Below are positions 27,452-36,010 of a stretch of 64,000 nt of DNA, one piece after another. The stretch comes from an uncultured SAR116 cluster alpha proteobacterium. GTDB taxonomy: Bacteria; Pseudomonadota; Alphaproteobacteria; Puniceispirillales; Marisalimonadaceae. Every line of letters begins with the position of its first letter. The stretch's first letter is position 1. The notes below the pieces were generated by a model. It did no database searches. It was not told the origin of the DNA and saw nothing but the letters and a program-made list of their open reading frames with translations. A program made the position numbers and the translations under genes. The stretch is taken from the NCBI GenBank assembly GCA_902517275.1, contig CABYBQ010000001.1, forward strand, positions 24,224-88,223. The letters run 5' to 3'.

Positions 27452-27556
27452 ATGAGCAAAGATCAATATAGTAAAGCTAGAGGAACGTACCTAATGTGTA
27501 TGCAAAATACATTATATAATTGTACAAAAAAATTAGATTTATTTCAAAAAGGTTGA
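27452..27556 (+). CDS. Small ORF (34 residues) directly before an unknown gene
   Basis: ATG 27452 to TGA 27554-27556 encodes MSKDQYSKARGTYLMCMQNT followed by LYNCTKKLDLFQKG. The stop lies 2 bp before the TTG start of the next gene, in a different frame, so translation could be coupled. No family is recognised, and the ribosome binding site is weak. It could be a leader peptide, a true small protein or the N-terminal part of the next gene split by a frameshift. Confidence 0.3.
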   Translation: MSKDQYSKARGTYLMCMQNTLYNCTKKLDLFQKG

Positions 27557-27558
27557 TT

Positions 27559-28176
27559 TTGAAGAAAAGAGAACAAATAGAGTTTGGTTTAAGAACTATA
27601 ATTAAAGGCTCAAAAAAAAATGTTTTTGTCAAACTCTCATTATCAGAACTTATAAAAACCTCCAGAAGAATGTATGTTATCTTTGAGAATTATAAGTCTG
27701 GTGAAAAATTTAAAATTAATAACAATGATGAAAATATTCTTTTATTGAATAAAATCGTATCAGATTTTCAACAACTTAATTCAAAACTTACAAATATACC
27801 AACACCCATAAAAGATTTACTGAATAGAAAATGGGAGCAAGAACCAAATTCTAAAGAGAGTACCGATGGCTCTACTGAACTTATCCTAAAAAAGCTTTCT
27901 TATTTACAAAATGATTTTAAAAATTTAGTAAATGTATTAGTGACAGACACTAAAAATGGAACGATTAATAATATAGATCCTATTCCGATTGCAATTGTAC
28001 ATAGTGCTATGACCATTTGGGTGGAAGTTTTAAAGAATAAATATAATTTAAAGAACAAAAAAATATTGAGTAAAAATCTTTTAATTTACTTAGAAAGAGT
28101 TTTAGAGGCATTTGGTTATGATGCTGATATTAAAAAAAGTTATTATAATTGGCACGAATTAAAAAATATGTCTTAG
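27559..28176 (+). CDS. Hypothetical protein, no family recognised
   Basis: A 205-residue, lysine- and asparagine-rich soluble protein with no signal peptide or membrane helix. It looks mostly helical with a possible coiled-coil part around NKIVSDFQQLNSKL and LSYLQNDFKNLVNVLV. The open frame reaches TTG 27520, but AAAAGG placed 6 bp before the TTG at 27559 favours that start (MKKREQIEFGLRTII). A 34-codon ORF ends just before it. It is followed after 36 bp by the PhyH gene on the same strand, with which it may be co-transcribed. I cannot assign a function. Confidence 0.55.
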   Translation: MKKREQIEFGLRTIIKGSKKNVFVKLSLSELIKTSRRMYVIFENYKSGEKFKINNNDENILLLNKIVSDFQQLNSKLTNIPTPIKDLLNRKWEQEPNSKESTDGSTELILKKLSYLQNDFKNLVNVLVTDTKNGTINNIDPIPIAIVHSAMTIWVEVLKNKYNLKNKKILSKNLLIYLERVLEAFGYDADIKKSYYNWHELKNMS

Positions 28177-28212
28177 TATTTTAAATAAAATATAACTTGG
28201 AGATTAAATTAA

Positions 28213-29067
28213 ATGGGATCATTCCTAAGTAAATCTGAAACTTCTGATTTCCATAAGAATGGTTATGTTATAGTTAAAAATTTTTTTAATGAAAAAGAAA
28301 CGGAACTTTTACAGAATGCCTCAATTCAGGATCCAGCCATAAGGGATCATTTATATGATAGAAAAGATTCTGAAGGTTTAACAACAAAAATGATGGCATG
28401 GAACCATCCTGACGACAGTATTTATGGCGTCACGGCAAGATCAGAAAAAATTGTTGATACGATGGAAAGTTTACTAGGAGGTGAAGTTTACCACTATCAC
28501 TCCAAAATCACTGCTAAAGAACCTTATGAAGGAGGCGCTTGGGAGTGGCATCAAGATTATGGTTACTGGTACAACAATGGATGTTTATTTCCACTTATGG
28601 CAACTGTAATGATTGCTTTGGATAAATGTACTAGAGAAAATGGATGTTTACAGGTTTTATCAGGTTCAAACAACTTGGGTAGAATTGACCATGCTTTGCT
28701 TGAGAGTGGACAAGTAGGAGTGGATCTCAAAAGAGTTGAGGAGGCAAAAAAACATCTAAATTTGGTTTATTGTGAAATGGACCCAGGCGATGTTTTGTTC
28801 TTTCATTGTAATACTCTCCATAGATCAGATAAAAATAATTCTCCTGATAGACGTTGGACGCTTTTGTGTTGTTATAATGCAGCAAGAAATAATCCTTTTG
28901 TAGAGCATCATCATCCAAAATACACTCCTCTAAAAAAATTAACGAATGATGAAATTATAAAAGCAGGAGATAAGTTTTTGGATGTTAACGATGTTGAGAC
29001 GTTCTTAAAGAGGCCAACAGCACCACCTGAACTTTCAAAAAAAAGTGGAAAGTTATTTAATAGTTAA
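28213..29067 (+). CDS. Phytanoyl-CoA dioxygenase (PhyH) family protein
   Basis: Fe(II)/2-oxoglutarate-dependent oxygenase, 284 aa. The iron-binding facial triad is visible as HQD in AWEWHQDYGYWY (about residues 112-114) and the distal His in LHRSDKNNSPDRRW (about 197), where the Arg following would bind 2-oxoglutarate. The Gly-rich CLQVLSGSNNLGRIDH segment is typical of the family. GGAG sits about 10 bp before the ATG. Family members hydroxylate acyl-CoAs, ectoine or other small molecules, so the substrate cannot be told. The 3' end overlaps the convergent acyltransferase by 4 bp. Confidence 0.87.
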   Translation: MGSFLSKSETSDFHKNGYVIVKNFFNEKETELLQNASIQDPAIRDHLYDRKDSEGLTTKMMAWNHPDDSIYGVTARSEKIVDTMESLLGGEVYHYHSKITAKEPYEGGAWEWHQDYGYWYNNGCLFPLMATVMIALDKCTRENGCLQVLSGSNNLGRIDHALLESGQVGVDLKRVEEAKKHLNLVYCEMDPGDVLFFHCNTLHRSDKNNSPDRRWTLLCCYNAARNNPFVEHHHPKYTPLKKLTNDEIIKAGDKFLDVNDVETFLKRPTAPPELSKKSGKLFNS

Positions 29068-29873
29068 AGCGATTTGTTGAACTCTTTTTGAAGGTATAAG
29101 GATAAATCTCTATCATTCAAATTAGGTAAGGATTGACTTTTTAAATATTTCAAAACTTTGAATTGCATTGGTTTATCTAAACTTTTCTTAATTTCATATA
29201 AATATAAACTTTGCTTTATAGTTTGATGAACACGAGACGCCAACTGGAATGCCTTGGAGTTTTGACCGTCAAATTTTGTCATTATGAGATCGCAATTTGA
29301 ATCATTGATTAGTCTTCCAAGCATAGGTTTCCAATCATCCTCTTGAATAGGCAACCCTTTTTTTCTTGACCAAGCCACTCCTCCAGCTGGAAAAATTGCA
29401 ACAACCCCACCATTTTTTAAAATTTTAATTGCTGTCTGTCTTGTCACAACGTTATTTCTCATTGCATTTTTACTATTACTAAAATCAATAGGAAGAATAT
29501 TGTCTGCAAGTATAGGTTCTTGTCTGAGCACTCCATGAGCAATAACTTTAAAATTTTCATCTAATGTTGAGGCAAACCATGATAAAAAAACTCCATCTGC
29601 AACTCCAAAAGGGTGATTTGCTACTATAATTACTCCTTTTGATTTTGCTCTTTTAGGAATAGGATCTAATGTAGGTGTTTGAATACCCATAGAGTTTAAT
29701 GCGTGTTTCCAAAGATCTGTTCCTCTTTTGTCTTGGCATAATGAAATAAAATTCTTATATCTTTTTTCAAGAGATATCCTGGCTGATAAAAGTTCTACTG
29801 TATGAATTAAAAATCTGTGATGTATAGGTAACCATGATTCGGCATATGTTATTTTTACATTTGATTTAAACAT
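29064..29873 (-). CDS. PlsC-like acyltransferase family protein
   Basis: Probable lysophospholipid or other lipid acyltransferase of 269 aa. The H-x4-D-type motif reads ANHPFGVADGVFL (about residues 84-96); the second block is VVAIFPAGGVAWSRKKG, equivalent to the FPEG substrate-binding motif. Between them, LPIDFSNSKNAMRNN fits the domain. No clear N-terminal membrane helix is seen, as in the hemolysin-like acyltransferases. It converges on the PhyH gene with a 4-bp overlap. Acyl donor and acceptor are unknown. Confidence 0.8.
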   Translation of the reverse strand: MFKSNVKITYAESWLPIHHRFLIHTVELLSARISLEKRYKNFISLCQDKRGTDLWKHALNSMGIQTPTLDPIPKRAKSKGVIIVANHPFGVADGVFLSWFASTLDENFKVIAHGVLRQEPILADNILPIDFSNSKNAMRNNVVTRQTAIKILKNGGVVAIFPAGGVAWSRKKGLPIQEDDWKPMLGRLINDSNCDLIMTKFDGQNSKAFQLASRVHQTIKQSLYLYEIKKSLDKPMQFKVLKYLKSQSLPNLNDRDLSLYLQKEFNKSL

Positions 29874-29969
29874 ATTTTAGCACTTCATAATTAATAATCA
29901 TGATTCTATAATATTATAAATTTAATTTTCAATATTTATTTTTAAACCAAGATTATAAAAAATTTTTAA

Positions 29970-31370
29970 CTATGAATTTGGCAATATAGGCTTAATTTCA
30001 GGAAAAAAATTTTCTAACTCATATCCTACATTTAACAAAATATCTTCTCTATATTTTCTTGTAATAAATTGAACTCCCAGTGGTATATTGGAAGCAATTT
30101 TATTTGTTGAAAATGTTAAACCTGGAAGTCCTAAATATGGAGGTGCAATTTGAGGAAGCATTGAATCAAAAACTAAATCAAAAGACTCAGGTGATTCTAG
30201 GTCCTTTAAGTCTGGAAAAGGTAAATCTCCAGTTACAGGGCACAAAATCAAAGGGTAATTATCAAAGAAATTGTTCCACTCTCTACTTATTCTTGCCCTG
30301 TTTTGAAGGGCATCCATAAAGTTTTCTAAACTTGTGTCCGGACATCTTCTGGACATTTGATCATAAATAAAATTTGCGTCAGGATCATTTTCTTTTTTTA
30401 TGGCTTCCCCCCCAGTTCTTCTAAATTCCCCAAGCCATAAAGCAGCTTGAAATTTAGCAGCTTCTTGAAAATCTGGAGCATCCGGTTCTTCGATTATCCA
30501 ACCAATATCTTCTAGATGTTTTGCAACGTTTTTTAATTCATCTTTTATTATTGGATCAATTTTTAACCCTTTAATTTCTGTTATTAAGGCTAATTTTTTT
30601 TGTGGTGCTTCAAATGTAAATGGTATAGGAGCCCACCATGGATCGTCATAATCCTCAATACTCATAGCTTTTAAACCGAGTTCAAGATCTTTGATTGATC
30701 TAGCAAGTGGGCCAGATACAGCCATTATTTGTCCACCAATATGTCTGTCAGGGGTAGTGTAATTTATCATTGGGACACGACCTAAACTTGGTCTCAAACC
30801 ATGTATGCCACAAGCATAAGCAGGGTAACGAATAGAGCCAGCAATATCAGTGCCGTGACCAATGGCTCCCATTCCTGAAGCTGTAGCAGCTGCGGCTCCA
30901 CCCGAAGAACCACCTGGTGTTATATTCTTGTTATGTGGGTTAAGGGTATGTCCGTGTAAACTATTTCTGGTAAACCAGTGTATGCTAAACGCAGGTGTAT
31001 TTGTTTTACCTACAATAAGAGCGTCAGATTTTTTTAGATTATTAACAACAGGACTATCTTTTTTTGCTATAAGATCTTTTTGTATCCTTAAACCATTTGT
31101 GCTTGCGTAACCTATTTGATCTGTATTTACTTTAACAGTAACAGGTACGCCTGCAAGTTTTCCCAAATTTTCTTTGTTATTTAATTTTTTATCTAATGAA
31201 AGAGCTGTATTTTTGGCCTCAGTAAAAGTATCTATGACTATTGCATTTATTTTGGGGTTTGTATTTTCAATATGCTTTATTGTTTCGTTACAAATCTCAA
31301 CTGCGGAAATTTCTTTTTTTGTGAATAACTCTACTATTTTAAATCCTGGTAGTTCCCAAATCTCATTCAT
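29970..31370 (-). CDS. Amidase signature family hydrolase
   Basis: Serine hydrolase that cleaves amide bonds with a Ser-cisSer-Lys triad. Lys80 is in GVPVTVKVNTD, the glycine/serine-rich motif TPGGSSGGAAAA carries the cis-Ser (about 155-156), and the nucleophile Ser179 is in TDIAGSIRYPA. The 466-aa length fits stand-alone amidases (AtzF, GatA-like). There is no GatB/GatC neighbour, so it is unlikely to be the tRNA amidotransferase subunit. It is divergent from moeA. Substrate unknown. Confidence 0.92.
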   Translation of the reverse strand: MNEIWELPGFKIVELFTKKEISAVEICNETIKHIENTNPKINAIVIDTFTEAKNTALSLDKKLNNKENLGKLAGVPVTVKVNTDQIGYASTNGLRIQKDLIAKKDSPVVNNLKKSDALIVGKTNTPAFSIHWFTRNSLHGHTLNPHNKNITPGGSSGGAAAATASGMGAIGHGTDIAGSIRYPAYACGIHGLRPSLGRVPMINYTTPDRHIGGQIMAVSGPLARSIKDLELGLKAMSIEDYDDPWWAPIPFTFEAPQKKLALITEIKGLKIDPIIKDELKNVAKHLEDIGWIIEEPDAPDFQEAAKFQAALWLGEFRRTGGEAIKKENDPDANFIYDQMSRRCPDTSLENFMDALQNRARISREWNNFFDNYPLILCPVTGDLPFPDLKDLESPESFDLVFDSMLPQIAPPYLGLPGLTFSTNKIASNIPLGVQFITRKYREDILLNVGYELENFFPEIKPILPNS

Positions 31371-31543
31371 AATAAGATGCCTATAACAATATTTTAATAT
31401 TAAAAATTAATAAATAATAAATCTACTTTAAAACAAAAGTGATAAAATAACTTTATTTTTTTTTAGTATAGGTAATAATAGCCAATGGGAGATAGATTGA
31501 GTTCATCCATTATGGTAATAACACCAAACTTCTCAGAGCTTGC

Positions 31544-32773
31544 ATGGTGCATAAACTTACAAAGCTAGAAAATGCTAAAAATAAATTAATAAAATTGATT
31601 AGTTCTATAGATTGTAAAACTAAAGTATTGGTTAATGAATCTACTCAAAGAATTAATTATAATCTAATTAAAAGTTCAATAAATCTTCCAGAAACACTTA
31701 ATTCTGCTGTTGATGGTTATGGCATATTACACAAAAGTTTAATAAAAGACCCTAAAACTGAATTTGAAGTAGTGGGTGTAGCAAAGGCGGGTTTACCCTT
31801 CAATAATAAAATTAAAATTAATCAGGCTATTGAAATTTATACTGGATCTATTTTACCCAAAGGTGTTGATACTGTGGTTATGCAGGAGAATTGTAAAAGA
31901 AAAGGTTCAAAAGTTATAATAAAGGGAGATATCAAGGCTCAACAAAATGTAAGGCCTATTGGCGAAAATCTCAAAAAAGGCGAATTAATTGTTAAGAAAG
32001 GTGAAATTTTAAATTCATCCAACATTGGCCAGTTGTCTGCATCAGGCATTAATAAAATTGAGGTATATGATAAAATTAAAATTTCAATTATATCAACAGG
32101 GAATGAATTGATAGACCCTAGATATAGTAAGATTATTAATGGCCAAATTTATGATTCAAATAGACCAATGCTTAAATCTTTATTTCAAACAAATAATACT
32201 GAAATTATAGATATGGGTATTGTCAAAGATAATAGATCAGATTTAGCATCTAAATATCTAGACTGTCTTTCTAAAAGTGACGTAGTTATATCAACAGGTG
32301 GTGCCTCTGAAGGTATTGAAGATCATACCCAAATTGCATTGAGAGATATTGGAGCTGAAAGTTTAGTTTGGCAATTAGCCATGAAACCAGGCAAACCAAT
32401 GGGTATTGGGATGCTTCATAAAAAACTAATATTTTGTCTTCCTGGAAATCCAGTTGCTGCATTTGTATGCTCTAAATTATTAATCAACCCTATCATAAAT
32501 AAACTAGCTGGTGGAATTAACTTAAATCCAGTTTTTTTCAAATTACCGTCGGGGTTTGAACATAAAAAAAAGATAGGTAGGACAGAATTTCTAAGAGCTA
32601 AAATAAATAATAGTTCATCAAAATCAGAAATAATTTTACATGGCAGAAAAGGATCAGGTGTTATTTCATCACTTATTGGAGCGGATGGTTTAGTTGAAAT
32701 ACCTTATGACAGTTTTGAAGTTAAAAAAGGCAAACTATTAAAATTTTATCCATTTGATCACAGAAGTATATAA
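31544..32773 (+). CDS. moeA: Molybdopterin molybdenumtransferase
   Basis: Inserts molybdate into adenylylated molybdopterin to form the molybdenum cofactor. MoeA landmarks are in order: NSAVDGYGI (about residue 55-63), GSILPKGVDTVVMQE (about 103), RPIGENLKKGE, KISIISTGNEL (about 182), ISTGGASEGIEDH (about 248) and CLPGNPVAAFVCSKLL (about 305). Length 409 aa is standard. The adjacent minus-strand mobA-mobB fusion and ModE-type protein form a molybdenum group with it. A 27-codon ORF overlapping its start is probably spurious. Confidence 0.95.
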   Translation: MVHKLTKLENAKNKLIKLISSIDCKTKVLVNESTQRINYNLIKSSINLPETLNSAVDGYGILHKSLIKDPKTEFEVVGVAKAGLPFNNKIKINQAIEIYTGSILPKGVDTVVMQENCKRKGSKVIIKGDIKAQQNVRPIGENLKKGELIVKKGEILNSSNIGQLSASGINKIEVYDKIKISIISTGNELIDPRYSKIINGQIYDSNRPMLKSLFQTNNTEIIDMGIVKDNRSDLASKYLDCLSKSDVVISTGGASEGIEDHTQIALRDIGAESLVWQLAMKPGKPMGIGMLHKKLIFCLPGNPVAAFVCSKLLINPIINKLAGGINLNPVFFKLPSGFEHKKKIGRTEFLRAKINNSSSKSEIILHGRKGSGVISSLIGADGLVEIPYDSFEVKKGKLLKFYPFDHRSI

Positions 32774-32791
32774 ATCAAATAATTTAGAAAA

Positions 32792-33925
32792 TTACTCTAA
32801 AGAATATTTATGAATTAAGAAATTTGTTATTGAGTTTATATTATTTAAATCAAGTGAGGGTATTGCAGTGACTTTTGCATTGTCAGAAGCTATGGCAAAT
32901 ATGTTTTTATCATTCTTAAAAAGGAATGGTTTATTAATAATAGATCTATGAACTTCAAGCTTCGGAATATTTTCATTTTTATAGCCCTCTACAACAATAA
33001 TGTCGCATTTATTTATAGGTTCTTTAGAAAACATTTCCACCATTTTGAACAAGCTTTTTTCTTCATTTTGATCATTTTCTTGAATTAGAGCAAACCTTTC
33101 TTTAGATGAAATAATTATGGGTCTTGCTCCAGCTTTTCTTAAGTTGTAAGAGTCTTTTCCTGGTTTATCTATATCAAACTTGTGATGAGCATGTTTTAGA
33201 GTACCCACATTAATACCTATTTTAGTAAAATTTCTAATTAATTTTGTTGATAAAGTTGTTTTGCCTGATCCAGACCAACCTGCAAGTCCAAACAAAGGTG
33301 GTAATTTGCCAAGGATTTGTTGTGCAAGTATAAGATCTTGAGGTGAATTTAAATTAGTAAAAGGATCAAATTCTGAATTTTGTATGTTATCAAAGTCAAC
33401 ATAAGAAATGTTTAGTTGAGCTGTGAAAATATCTATTTTTCTAACACCTTCATTTAGAGCATTTTGTAATTTGTTATTAATATCTGATTTCCATAAAGCA
33501 ATTACTGGATGATTAAAGCCTCTTGATTTTGCAACCACTAAATCAACCTCTGGAGTTTTATTCTTTGCTTCGACCATAGATTGGACTAGATTCTTAGGAA
33601 GAAATGGGGTGTCGCATGGTAAAGTCAAAACCCAATCTTGATTTATCTCCTTTGCCCAATTTAATGATGCTAAAATTCCAGCCAGGGGCCCCAAATGACC
33701 TTTGATAGGATCCTTAATTATCTTATAACCAAACTTTTGAAAGTTATCAAAATTCGTATTTATATTTAATGCAATAGGTGCAACTTTGCCTGATACTTTT
33801 TCTAAAACATAAGATAAAAGTGGTCTATCCAAAAGATGGATCAAAGCTTTTTCTTTACCACCCATTCTTCTACCTTTGCCTCCTGCTAAAATGACACACG
33901 GTATTATTTCCTTTAATGTTTCCAA
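32792..33925 (-). CDS. MobA-MobB fusion: molybdenum cofactor guanylyltransferase with C-terminal GTP-binding adaptor
   Basis: Residues about 1-200 form MobA, which attaches GMP to Mo-molybdopterin: the nucleotide signature VILAGGKGRRMGGKEKALI is at the N-terminus, followed by LTLPCDTPFLPKNLV (metal Asp). Residues about 205-375 form MobB, a P-loop protein: GLAGWSGSGKTTLSTKLI (Walker A), GTLKHAHHKFDIDKPGKDS and IIVVEGYKNENIPKLEV. The two are separate genes in E. coli; the fusion is known in some alphaproteobacteria. The frame extends to TTG 33934, but AAAGG with 9 bp spacing favours TTG 33925. It makes MGD cofactor, pointing to a DMSO-reductase-type or formate dehydrogenase enzyme elsewhere. 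Confidence 0.9.
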   Translation of the reverse strand: METLKEIIPCVILAGGKGRRMGGKEKALIHLLDRPLLSYVLEKVSGKVAPIALNINTNFDNFQKFGYKIIKDPIKGHLGPLAGILASLNWAKEINQDWVLTLPCDTPFLPKNLVQSMVEAKNKTPEVDLVVAKSRGFNHPVIALWKSDINNKLQNALNEGVRKIDIFTAQLNISYVDFDNIQNSEFDPFTNLNSPQDLILAQQILGKLPPLFGLAGWSGSGKTTLSTKLIRNFTKIGINVGTLKHAHHKFDIDKPGKDSYNLRKAGARPIIISSKERFALIQENDQNEEKSLFKMVEMFSKEPINKCDIIVVEGYKNENIPKLEVHRSIINKPFLFKNDKNIFAIASDNAKVTAIPSLDLNNINSITNFLIHKYSLE

Positions 33926-33937
33926 ATTATTCAACCT

Positions 33938-34042
33938 TTAGTTGATTAAAAACCTTTGTGCAGACATTACATCTTCATTTGCAACTGCCTTGATGTCAGT
34001 ATCAAAAATCACTTCATTATAACTATTTGCTATCCATTCGAT
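33938..34042 (-). pseudogene. Possible 3' remnant of a gene upstream of mobA-mobB
   Basis: An open stretch of 34 codons lacking an upstream ATG (stop at 34043-34045, TAA at 33938-33940) reads SYNEVIFDTDIKAVANEDVM and ends SAQRFLIN. Its amino-acid make-up is coding-like. Its stop overlaps the AAAGG ribosome binding site of mobA-mobB. A GTG at 34012 could start a 24-residue peptide. I recognise no family, and chance is a real alternative. The rest of the 33.95-34.18 kb spacer shows nothing else. Confidence 0.2.
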
Positions 34043-34184
34043 TTAAAAGCCGAAAATTCATAAAATAAATTTTAAAACTACTCAATTTTTACAAAATCTT
34101 AGATAAAATAACTTATCCTACAACTTTAGTATTTATTAACCTTACAGTTATTTATTTGATAATGTAAAATTTACTTCTGATATT

Positions 34185-34583
34185 TCATCGTTTACTTTTA
34201 ACTTTTTTTTGATACGCCCAACTAATAAATTCTTTAGATTCAATTGATAAATGCTTACATAAATCAAAATATCTTTTTAATAGATCTTTACCAAAAGAAG
34301 AAACTTTTGTTCCCTTATTACCCATTTTTTTTTCTAAAATCGGAGTATGAAAAGCATCTTCAATAGTCTTAAGAAGTAAGTTTGCTCTTCTTATGCTCAT
34401 TCCCATAACCTTTGCAGCAGATCTAACGGAACCTTTTTTAGCAACGAGCTTCAGCAGCTCCATTTTACCTGGTCCTATCATATGGCCTTCAAGATAAACT
34501 TTGACCTTTACACCATTTCCAATAATTGAATTTTGTCCCAATGAGGAAAGATTACTAGTTGTTAATCGACTTTTCATTAACAA
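34185..34583 (-). CDS. ModE-type winged-helix DNA-binding protein, HTH domain only
   Basis: A 132-residue protein with the LysR-like winged helix found at the N-terminus of ModE: VYLEGHMIGPGKMELLKLVA, then the helix-turn-helix GSVRSAAKVMGMSIRRANLL and the wing KMGNKGTKVSSFGKDLL. The molbindin (molybdate-sensing) domains of full-length ModE (about 260 aa) are absent, so it cannot sense molybdate in the same way. It sits next to moeA and mobA-mobB, which supports a role in molybdenum-related regulation. This short form is common in proteobacteria. Target promoters cannot be seen. Confidence 0.8.
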   Translation of the reverse strand: MLMKSRLTTSNLSSLGQNSIIGNGVKVKVYLEGHMIGPGKMELLKLVAKKGSVRSAAKVMGMSIRRANLLLKTIEDAFHTPILEKKMGNKGTKVSSFGKDLLKRYFDLCKHLSIESKEFISWAYQKKVKSKR

Positions 34584-34670
34584 ATGATAGAATGAAATAA
34601 TAAAATAAACTAAATATTTTTTATATTATCTATTTAAAAACAAATTGCTAAAAGTTAATAGGTTATCAAA

Positions 34671-34775
34671 ATGTTTAAAGAAATTGGTAAGGGGTTGTTA
34701 GGTGTTGCAATAATACTTACTCTATTTTTTTTCTTTTTAGGGGCCAAAACATTTATTTTTACTTCTTTAGTTTAA
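34671..34775 (+). CDS. Small single-helix membrane protein (34 residues)
   Basis: ATG 34671 to TAA 34773-34775, 8 bp before the dehydratase gene. It encodes MFKEIGKGLLGVAIILTLFF followed by FFLGAKTFIFTSLV: a short charged N-terminus and one long hydrophobic helix. AGG lies 8 bp before the ATG. Position, spacing and composition suggest a real small membrane protein or leader at the front of the sugar-acid cluster. Homologues are not known to me. Confidence 0.45.
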   Translation: MFKEIGKGLLGVAIILTLFFFFLGAKTFIFTSLV

Positions 34776-34783
34776 GGTTTTAA

Positions 34784-36010
34784 ATGAAAATTACTGGAAT
34801 AGAAACAATACAAAATACTAAATATTCTAATCTTGTTTGGATTAAACTTTATACTGATGAGGGTTTGACGGGCTTAGGAGAAACATTTAGGAACCCTCAA
34901 GCTATAATATCTTATTTGCATGAAACATGTGCGCCCTATCTAATTGGCAGGGACCCCCTTAGAATAAATGAACATTCAGATAACCTAATTAACTGGACAG
35001 CTAACAGATATATTGGATACCCAACAAGATCAGTTGAATATAGAGGAAATTCTGCGGTTGATATAGCACTTTGGGATTTAAAGTCTAAAGCTAGTAATTT
35101 GAGTTTAGTAGACATGTTAGGAGGTCTAAGTCGAGATTACATACCAATATATAATACATGTGCTGCTGATGGGTATAACTGGAATGCAAATTCGCGATCT
35201 CGGTCAGTAGGATCAACTGTTGTAAAAAAAGAAAAAAATAATTATGACGATTTAGAAATGCAAGCTCAAAACCCAGGGGAATTAGCACAGAGTCTCTTGG
35301 ATGAGGGTGTTTCAGCAATGAAAATTTGGCCATTTGATGAATTTGCATTTCCAACGAAAGGTCAAATGATATCCTTGGAAAATTTAAAGGAAGGTATAAA
35401 TAGAATTGAAAAAATACGTAAAGCTGTTGGAAATAAGATTGATATAATGCTTGAATATCATTCATTATGGCAATTAGCGCCAGCTTTAAAAATAGCCCGT
35501 CAAGTAGATGAATTTGATGTTTTTTGGCACGAAGACCCTATAAACATGGCTCACTTAAAAGATCTTGCTGAGTTTAGAAAAAATATCATAGCTCCTGTTG
35601 CAGGTAGTGAAGCCTTAGGGACAGCTTTATGGTATCGTGATGCTCTAGCTTTAGACGCTATAGATTACATGCATTATGACTTAGGTTGGATTGGGGGAAT
35701 TTCAGAAGCTATAAAAATATCTGGTATAGCTCACGCCAATAACAGAATGATGTGTCCCCATGATTGTACTGGGCCGATTGTCTGGATTGCTAATCTTCAT
35801 ATAAGTCTTGCATTTTCAAGCTCAATGATTTTAGAAAGTGTAAGGTCCTATTATAATGGCTTTTATAAAAAGTTAGTAAATAACCTTCCAAAGATTGAAA
35901 AAGGGTTTGCATTCCCTATGGATGGAATTGGCTTAGGCACAGAATTGCAGGACTCCCTTCTAAAATCACCAAATACGATTATTAGAAAAACTTCAAAAAA
36001 TGATTTATGA
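34784..36010 (+). CDS. Enolase-superfamily (mandelate racemase/muconate lactonizing) sugar-acid dehydratase
   Basis: Probable acid-sugar dehydratase of 408 aa. The N-terminal capping domain reads VWIKLYTDEGLTGLGETF, and the barrel carries SAMKIWPFDEFA (catalytic-type Lys), the metal ligands in MLEYHSLW, FWHEDPIN and AGSEALGT, and a His-Asp pair in CPHDCTGPI. These fit the mandelate-racemase/galactonate-dehydratase subgroup. It overlaps the aldose-epimerase gene by 4 bp and is surrounded by a lactonase, a TRAP transporter and two sugar-acid dehydrogenases, so dehydration of a hexonate or similar acid to a 2-keto-3-deoxy acid is the best inference. The exact substrate is not readable. Confidence 0.85.
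   Translation: MKITGIETIQNTKYSNLVWIKLYTDEGLTGLGETFRNPQAIISYLHETCAPYLIGRDPLRINEHSDNLINWTANRYIGYPTRSVEYRGNSAVDIALWDLKSKASNLSLVDMLGGLSRDYIPIYNTCAADGYNWNANSRSRSVGSTVVKKEKNNYDDLEMQAQNPGELAQSLLDEGVSAMKIWPFDEFAFPTKGQMISLENLKEGINRIEKIRKAVGNKIDIMLEYHSLWQLAPALKIARQVDEFDVFWHEDPINMAHLKDLAEFRKNIIAPVAGSEALGTALWYRDALALDAIDYMHYDLGWIGGISEAIKISGIAHANNRMMCPHDCTGPIVWIANLHISLAFSSSMILESVRSYYNGFYKKLVNNLPKIEKGFAFPMDGIGLGTELQDSLLKSPNTIIRKTSKNDL

Noticed and set aside
31371-31543. Moco riboswitch before moeA
   Set aside because: The 173-bp spacer is AT-rich and shows no long paired structure of that type.
31485-31568. 27-codon ORF overlapping the moeA start
   Set aside because: It overlaps moeA by 25 bp in another frame, has no clear ribosome binding site, and resembles nothing.
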